A DNA stretch of 5,987 bases, from the NCBI GenBank assembly GCA_022710165.1, contig JAKLHL010000094.1:1-5987 (forward strand), read 5' to 3'. Both the position numbers and the translations under genes were made by a program. The notes beneath the pieces were generated by a model. It was given only the letters and a program-made list of their open reading frames with translations. It did no database searches and had not been told where the DNA came from. Source of the stretch: Bdellovibrionales bacterium. Its GTDB lineage: Bacteria; Bdellovibrionota; JAFGOL01. Positions 4,761 through 5,987 of the stretch are shown in pieces (position 1 is the first letter of the stretch; every line of letters starts with the position of its first letter).

Positions 4761-5512
4761 TAACAGCAAAAGAAAAAAAACTGCTAGGCCTTATCTCAAA
4801 GGTTAAAAAGAACGCCCGCCCAGAGATATCAAAGTATTACGTTGGTGCTGTCGGTCTTACAAGTTCTGGTAAGATACTTTTCGGCAATAATATAGAGTTC
4901 AAGGGACTTCCATTGAGTTTGACCGTTCATGCTGAACAATCACTCGCTGTTCAAAGTTTCATGGAGAATGATAAGCTTGAGACCATAGCGGTTTCTGCTG
5001 AACCTTGCGGACACTGTAGGCAGTTCTTGAACGAGATACGCGGGGCGGCAAAGACGCTGAAGATACTTGTGCCTGGGAAGACCCCAAAATATCTTGGTTC
5101 GTTACTGCCCGAACCTTTTGGCCCTGATAACTTGAATGTAAATGTGCCCATATACGGTAAAAGGGATAACGGACTTAAGTTGAAGACTAATGATGAGCTT
5201 GTAAAAGCAGCTTTGTTGAGCGCCAACAGGTCCTATTCACCATATACCGGTTCATACTCCGGTGCTGTCGTTAGGATGAAGGATGGTTCTATCATCAGCG
5301 GTTTTTATGTTGAGAACGTGGCGTTCAACCCTTCGATCCAGCCTTTGACCGCTATAATGATAAAACTGGTCAGCGAGGATATGTCTTACAACGATATAAG
5401 AGAAGTCGTGCTTGTTGAGAAAAAGAACGCACTTGTAAAACATGCAGAGATAACAAAGCTCTTTGTAAGCTCACTGGTACCTAAGGCCAAGTTCAGGGTC
5501 GTTCTTATCTGA
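4757..5512 (+). CDS. cdd: Cytidine deaminase, two-domain (E. coli Cdd) type
   Basis: Zinc-dependent hydrolytic deamination of cytidine and deoxycytidine to uridine and deoxyuridine, in the cytoplasm. From TTG 4757 it is 251 residues. The catalytic domain has VHAEQS (His58 zinc ligand, Glu60 proton shuttle) and PCGHCRQF (Cys84, Cys87 zinc ligands). The signature LLPEPFGPDNL follows (about 117-127). A second, non-catalytic deaminase-like domain (about 145-251) has ANRSYSPYTGSYSGA and VENVAFNPSIQPL, as in the dimeric E. coli enzyme, and lacks the zinc ligands. Compared with E. coli Cdd (294 residues, from memory) about 44 N-terminal residues are missing: the small helical lead domain is mostly absent, while the VGA-to-HAE spacing is the same. 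The start is chosen from the SD at 4743-4749 and the TTGA overlap with tdk. The 3' end overlaps the convergent YitT gene by 8 bp. Confidence 0.95.
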   Translation: MITAKEKKLLGLISKVKKNARPEISKYYVGAVGLTSSGKILFGNNIEFKGLPLSLTVHAEQSLAVQSFMENDKLETIAVSAEPCGHCRQFLNEIRGAAKTLKILVPGKTPKYLGSLLPEPFGPDNLNVNVPIYGKRDNGLKLKTNDELVKAALLSANRSYSPYTGSYSGAVVRMKDGSIISGFYVENVAFNPSIQPLTAIMIKLVSEDMSYNDIREVVLVEKKNALVKHAEITKLFVSSLVPKAKFRVVLI

Positions 5513-5987
5513 TCTTTTCAAAACCTAATCCATAAACATGGGCCACATGGTTGACTATCATGAAAGCATTAGGGTCTACGGCCTTTACGACCTTTTTTAT
5601 CTTGTATATCTGCCGGTTGCCAACCACAGTGAATATTATTTTTTTCTTTTCTCCGCTGTAAGCGCCTTCTCCGTTATAAACTGTCGCGCCTTTATCTATT
5701 TCCTTTAGGATGAACTCAAGGAGCAATTCTGGCTTTTCAGAGACTATGGTCACGCCTTTTACATGCTTTCCGCCGTCCATTATGAAATCTATAACGAATG
5801 AACTTACTATCAAAGAAGAGAGGCCTAACAGTATGGCGGTGACACCATATGAAAAAGAATCTTTCTGGGCCCCAAATACTATACCTGCAAAGATTATGAC
5901 TATTGAGTCCACGATTATGAACATGTGTCCTGCCTTCATCACATGATATTTGACCGCTATTTGGGCAACAACGTCGGAGCCGCCAGT
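5505..5987 (-). CDS. YitT family membrane protein, C-terminal part (5' end outside window)
   Basis: The frame is open to the right edge, so the start is missing. The GTG at 5942 is internal: the codons upstream of it encode TGGSDVVAQIAVKYH, the conserved G-G-[ST]-D segment of the YitT membrane domain (DUF161). The visible 160 residues hold two hydrophobic helices (FIIVDSIVIIFAGIVFG, then YGVTAILLGLSSLIVSSFV). The soluble DUF2179 domain follows: GVTIVSEKPE, GATVYNGEGAYSGEKK, IFTVVGNRQIYKIKK, DPNAFMIVNHVAHVYGLGF. Full YitT proteins are usually about 280-290 residues with five or six helices. They sit in the inner membrane; function is largely unknown, and transport or ligand sensing is often supposed. 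The tail overlaps cdd by 8 bp. Confidence 0.93.
   Translation of the reverse strand, partial: TGGSDVVAQIAVKYHVMKAGHMFIIVDSIVIIFAGIVFGAQKDSFSYGVTAILLGLSSLIVSSFVIDFIMDGGKHVKGVTIVSEKPELLLEFILKEIDKGATVYNGEGAYSGEKKKIIFTVVGNRQIYKIKKVVKAVDPNAFMIVNHVAHVYGLGFEKIR

Noticed and set aside
5505..5942. A complete 145-residue protein starting at GTG 5942
   Set aside because: The frame continues upstream with the conserved YitT segment GGSDVVAQI to the window edge, so the GTG is internal.
1..5987. Mobile element, CRISPR array, defence island or tRNA/rRNA gene
   Set aside because: No transposase, integrase, terminal repeats, spaced direct repeats or cloverleaf-like sequence was seen. The genes are housekeeping or envelope genes.

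Overview
The window looks like an ordinary stretch of chromosome from an uncultivated, probably Gram-negative (diderm) bacterium. Signs of this are a lipobox-bearing lipoprotein, a second probable one, and another exported protein, all around housekeeping genes. No phage, IS, plasmid, CRISPR or RNA gene is visible. Arg codons AGG/AGA and Ile codon ATA are used freely. DUF1554 domains are best known from Leptospira but also occur in other bacteria, so I do not assign a phylum.

Layout, left to right. (1) Positions 1-1116, minus strand: the first 372 residues of a large surface lipoprotein with a Pro-Thr-Glu linker and tandem DUF1554 (endostatin/C-type-lectin-like) domains. It has no ATG-to-stop ORF in the window only because its 3' end lies beyond base 1. 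(2) 1190-1711, plus: a small secreted protein of unknown family, divergent from gene 1. (3) 1718-3427, minus: a YgiQ-type radical SAM protein, convergent with gene 2 across only 6 bp. (4) 3428-3626: a divergent promoter region with a near-consensus sigma70 promoter, a 17-bp palindrome and an 11-nt direct repeat. (5) 3627-4130, plus: a cysteine-rich lipoprotein with two copies of a ~35-residue TPR/Sel1-like repeat. (6) 4182-5512, plus: thymidine kinase (tdk) and cytidine deaminase (cdd) joined by a 4-nt stop/start overlap. (7) 5505-5987, minus: the C-terminal part of a YitT-family membrane protein, overlapping the cdd tail by 8 bp.

Only tdk-cdd form a clear functional unit: pyrimidine (deoxy)nucleoside salvage. 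Cdd turns cytidine and deoxycytidine into uridine and deoxyuridine, and Tdk phosphorylates thymidine and deoxyuridine. The other genes look like independent transcription units. I found no convincing undescribed multi-gene system. The most interesting signals are the cysteine-punctuated helical repeats of the 3627 lipoprotein, the operator-like elements upstream of it, and the recurrence of -10-like boxes directly against start codons without Shine-Dalgarno sequences (ygiQ, tdk), which suggests leaderless mRNAs.
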